A DNA stretch of 64,000 nt from Streptomyces sp. ASQP_92 (GTDB lineage Bacteria; Actinomycetota; Actinomycetes; Streptomycetales; Streptomycetaceae), in assembly GCF_025399895.1 (NCBI RefSeq), contig NZ_JAODUA010000001.1:186001-250000 (forward strand), written 5' to 3'. Every line of letters starts with the position of its first letter. Position 1 is the stretch's first letter. The position numbers and the translations under genes were made by a program. Below are positions 61,607 to 64,000 of the stretch, piece after piece. Under the pieces are notes generated by a model, which saw only the letters and a program-made list of their open reading frames with translations, did not search any database and was not told the DNA's origin.

Positions 61607-62379
61607 CACCTGTCTCCCTTCCGGGCCTCGTCCAGATAGTCCGCGAGGCCGTCCCACCGGCCCGGCCGCGCCGACGCGTCGCCGGACAGGGCCGCCGGGT
61701 CCTCGCGCCAGGCGGTTCGTACGCCGGTGGAGATCGTTCGGTCACCGCCGCTGAACAGCGCGCTCAGCTCGTCCATCCGGGCCGCGACCCTGCGGACGCG
61801 GGCGTCGGTGGGCGGAACGTCGGAGCGTCTCAACTCATCGGCCCGGCGGTACAGTTCGGGCCATTCGACCTCCAGGAAGTAGTGCGCCGACGGGCCGACG
61901 GCCGCGCCGTGGGTGCCCAGTGCCTGGAGCTGTTCGTCGTCGAGGTGGCGGCGCAGGGCCTGGTCGGCGCCGGGGCTCGCGGCGCCCGTGGCGCGCAGCG
62001 CGTCGATGAGCGCCGAGGTCGTCGGCCCCGCGCCCCGCGCCACCTGCTCCTCGATGCGTACGAGCCGGTCCCGCAGGTGCTCCAGCGCCGTGAGACGGGC
62101 TTCGACGCTCTCGCGGTGGTCGCGCAGGACCCGGGTGGGGTCGACCCCCGAGTCCAGGCACACCGCGATGGTGTCGAGGCCGAGCCCCAGGCTGCGCAGG
62201 GCGAGGACCTGGTACAGCCGCTCGATGTCGCTCCCGGTGTACTCGCGGTGCCCGCCGGCGGTGCGGCGGGACGGCGAGAGCAGACCGATGGTGTCCCAGT
62301 GGTGCAGGGTGCGGACGGTGAGCCCGCACGCCTGCGCCAGGGGACCCACCTTCCACGTGGATTCGTCGGATTCGCTCAT
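61606..62379 (-). CDS. MerR-family regulator with TipAS-like effector domain
   Basis: 257-aa regulator: N-terminal MerR HTH and wing (CGLTVRTLHHWDTIGLLSPSRRTAGGHREYT), a dimerisation coiled coil (about 80-125), and a C-terminal helical region resembling the TipAS drug-recognition domain (RRHLDDEQLQAL ... FLEVEWPELYRRADEL). TipA-type proteins activate their own promoter on binding thiopeptides. A MerR-style palindrome and 19-nt promoter spacer lie just upstream, and the transcript probably begins at or next to ATG 62379 (leaderless); GTG 62400 would fall inside the promoter. Confidence 0.82.
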   Translation of the reverse strand: MSESDESTWKVGPLAQACGLTVRTLHHWDTIGLLSPSRRTAGGHREYTGSDIERLYQVLALRSLGLGLDTIAVCLDSGVDPTRVLRDHRESVEARLTALEHLRDRLVRIEEQVARGAGPTTSALIDALRATGAASPGADQALRRHLDDEQLQALGTHGAAVGPSAHYFLEVEWPELYRRADELRRSDVPPTDARVRRVAARMDELSALFSGGDRTISTGVRTAWREDPAALSGDASARPGRWDGLADYLDEARKGDR

Positions 62380-62388
62380 GGGGTAACT

Positions 62389-62419
62389 GTGCAACCTCAC
62401 GCCGCGTGAGGTTCAAGCC
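62389..62419 (-). promoter_or_regulatory. MerR-type self-promoter with operator
   Basis: On the minus strand TTGAAC (-35) is followed by a 19-nt spacer holding the inverted repeat AACCTCAC-N5-GTGAGGTT (62393-62413), then CACAGT-like -10. A 19-nt spacer with a centred palindrome is the hallmark of MerR-activated promoters. Confidence 0.65.
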
Positions 62420-62447
62420 CGTCGCCCCCACTGCCGCGTCGCCCCGG

Positions 62448-63851
62448 TCACACCGCGGGCAGCTCGCCCGTCCGGGCCAGCTCGGCGTACCAGCGGGCGC
62501 TCGACTTCGGGGTACGGGCCAGCGTCTCGTAGTCCACGTACACCGCCCCGAATCGCTTGCCGTACCCGTACGACCACTCGAAGTTGTCCATCAGGGACCA
62601 GAGGTAGTAACCGCGCACATCGGCGCCCGCCTCCATCGCCCGGCGGACCGTCGCGAGGTGGTCGTACAGATAGCGGATGCGGTCCGGGTCGTGCACCGAG
62701 CCGTCGGGCCCCGGCTTGTCGTCGCAGGCCGCGCCGTTCTCGGTGACCAGGAGGGGCAGTCCGGGCGCCTCCTTGGTGTAGCGCAGCAGCAGGTCGTACA
62801 GGCCCGACGCGTCGATGGTCCAGCCCATCGCGGTGCGCTCGCCCGGCGGCTGGTGGAAGGCGACCGAATCGGCTCCCGGCCAGGGCGAATGGGCGCTCGC
62901 GCCATGCCCGTCGGCGCGGGGGGCGCCCGGCTCGGGCGCGGCCGCCGACACCAGGGAGGTCGTGTAGTAGTTGAGACCGAGCGCGTCCAGGGGCTGGTGG
63001 ATGGCGCCCAGGTCGCCGTCCCGCACGAAGGACCAGTCGGTGAGGGACGCGGTGTCCGCGAACAGCCGAGCCGGGTACGCCCCGTGCAGCATCGGCCCGT
63101 GGAAGACGCCGTTGGCGAGGTCGTCGATCCGGCGGACCGCCTCCAGGTCGGCCGGGTCCTGTGAACGGGGCCTGATGACGGCCGAGTTGAGGCTGACCGC
63201 GATCTGGTTGCGCGCGGGCATCGCGGAGCGCAGGGCCGAAGTGGCGAGCCCGTGCGCCAGGTTGAGGTGGTGGGCGGCGCTCAGGGAGGCGGCCGGCTCG
63301 GTGCGTCCCGGCGCGTGCACCCCGGAGGCGTACCCCAGGAAGGCGCTGCACCAGGGCTCGTTGAGGGTGGTCCACCGCTCGACCCGGTCGCCGAGCGCGG
63401 CCCCGACGAGCGTGGCGTACTCCGCGAATCGCAGCGCGGTGTCGCGGGCCGGCCAGCCGCCGGCGTCCTCCAGCTCCTGCGGCAGGTCCCAGTGGTAGAG
63501 GGTGAGCGCGGGCGTGATGTCGTGGTCGAGCAGCTCGTCGACCAGACGCCGGTAGAAGTCGAGGCCGAGCTGGACGGCGGGCCCGCGCCCGGTGGGCTGC
63601 ACCCGCGACCACGACACCGAGAAGCGGTACGAGGTGATGCCCAGCTCCGCCATCAGCGCGACGTCCTCGCGCATCCGGTGGTAGTGGTCCACCGCCAGGT
63701 CGCCGGTGTCGCCGTCGGCGGTCCGGCCCGGGGTGTGGCTGAAGGTGTCCCAGATCGAGGGGGTGCGGCCGTCCTCGGCCGTCGCCCCCTCGATCTGGTA
63801 GGCGGAGGTGGCGGCGCCCCAGAGGAACCCGGGCGGAAAGCGGTCGGACAT
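62448..63851 (-). CDS. GH1 beta-glucosidase
   Basis: 467-aa cytoplasmic enzyme. GH1 signatures: [14 protein letters not shown] near the N-terminus, acid/base Glu in TTLNEPW and nucleophile Glu in LLVTENGAA, plus [13 protein letters not shown]. Retaining hydrolysis of cellobiose or other beta-glucosides. It follows, 63 nt downstream, the end of a sugar ABC permease on the same strand, the usual cebEFG-bglC order of Streptomyces cellobiose operons. Confidence 0.92.
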   Translation of the reverse strand: MSDRFPPGFLWGAATSAYQIEGATAEDGRTPSIWDTFSHTPGRTADGDTGDLAVDHYHRMREDVALMAELGITSYRFSVSWSRVQPTGRGPAVQLGLDFYRRLVDELLDHDITPALTLYHWDLPQELEDAGGWPARDTALRFAEYATLVGAALGDRVERWTTLNEPWCSAFLGYASGVHAPGRTEPAASLSAAHHLNLAHGLATSALRSAMPARNQIAVSLNSAVIRPRSQDPADLEAVRRIDDLANGVFHGPMLHGAYPARLFADTASLTDWSFVRDGDLGAIHQPLDALGLNYYTTSLVSAAAPEPGAPRADGHGASAHSPWPGADSVAFHQPPGERTAMGWTIDASGLYDLLLRYTKEAPGLPLLVTENGAACDDKPGPDGSVHDPDRIRYLYDHLATVRRAMEAGADVRGYYLWSLMDNFEWSYGYGKRFGAVYVDYETLARTPKSSARWYAELARTGELPAV

Positions 63852-63914
63852 ACGACACTCCCAACGAGCAGAGGAATAAGGGGGGTTGACGACCTGTTCG
63901 CCTTCTGGAGCCGC

Positions 63915-64000
63915 TCAGCCCTTGACCGCGCCCTGCATGATGCCGCCCACGATCTGCCGTCCGAACAGGACGAACGCGAGCAGCAGCGGGAGCGTGCCGA
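63915..64000 (-). CDS. carbohydrate ABC transporter permease, C-terminal end (partial)
   Basis: Only the last 27 codons are in the window: a membrane end and tail reading GRQIVGGIMQGAVKG, typical of CebG/MsmG-type sugar permeases. It runs off the right edge. With the GH1 gene downstream it suggests a cellobiose/oligosaccharide uptake operon. Confidence 0.8.
   Translation of the reverse strand, partial: GTLPLLLAFVLFGRQIVGGIMQGAVKG

Overview
The window is typical Streptomyces (or a close actinomycete) chromosome. GC content is very high with strong G/C at third codon positions, GTG and TTG starts are common, and stop/start overlaps of the ATGA/GTGA type are frequent. It carries Streptomyces-type families: class F sortase, Tat/Sec-exported polysaccharide-degrading enzymes, DasR-like operators, a TipA-like MerR regulator and TPR-type XRE regulators. 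No phage, plasmid replication or CRISPR genes were found.

Layout. 0.3-1.1 kb: a sortase-type surface protein. 1.1-8.4 kb: a GntR/UTRA regulator and an aminoethylphosphonate (AEP) uptake and degradation operon (FAD oxidoreductase, phosphonatase-like hydrolase, ABC transporter). 8.6-14.9 kb: NagD-like phosphatase, secreted protein plus class F sortase, GH6 cellulase lipoprotein, tRNA-Lys, NlpC/P60-like cell wall protein, SPFH membrane protein. 15.2-20.8 kb: AA10 LPMO with a DasR-like box, SGNH lipase, DHA2 efflux pump with a large palindromic operator, truncated globin, second tRNA-Lys, IclR regulator. 21.0-26.8 kb: Ehu-type ABC transporter with amidase, and a divergent LLM oxidoreductase. 27.5-33.2 kb: GH18 chitinase with DasR-like boxes, PAS-GGDEF-EAL protein, M6-type protease, third tRNA-Lys. 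33.2-39.5 kb: a short prim-pol-like protein that reads into the tRNA, then a tightly overlapping operon of RecB/Cas4-like Fe-S nuclease, unknown protein and UPF1/Dna2-like SF1 helicase, then PAP2. 39.7-41.6 kb: histidine phosphatase and LysR. 42.1-53.2 kb: a compact biosynthetic cluster (hydrolase, stand-alone adenylation enzyme, carrier protein, two acyl-CoA-dehydrogenase-fold enzymes, flavin reductase, aspartate decarboxylase PanD, SDR, PhyH dioxygenase, Zn-dehydrogenase, XRE regulator, MFS exporter). 53.2-64 kb: XRE-TPR regulator, prim-pol-like small protein, spermidine-synthase-like protein, two-component system, GH18/CBM2 chitinase, MerR/TipAS regulator, GH1 beta-glucosidase and the tail of a sugar ABC permease.

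The two most interesting regions are the nuclease/unknown/helicase operon (34.5-38.7 kb), which looks like a split Dna2-type machine, and the carrier-protein cluster with a dedicated PanD (42.1-50.8 kb), which I cannot assign to a known product. Intergenic gaps are filled with several blocks of recurring G/C-rich repeats, including a composite element of about 130 bp seen three times in both orientations. Functions are assigned by reading motifs by eye; no database search was run.
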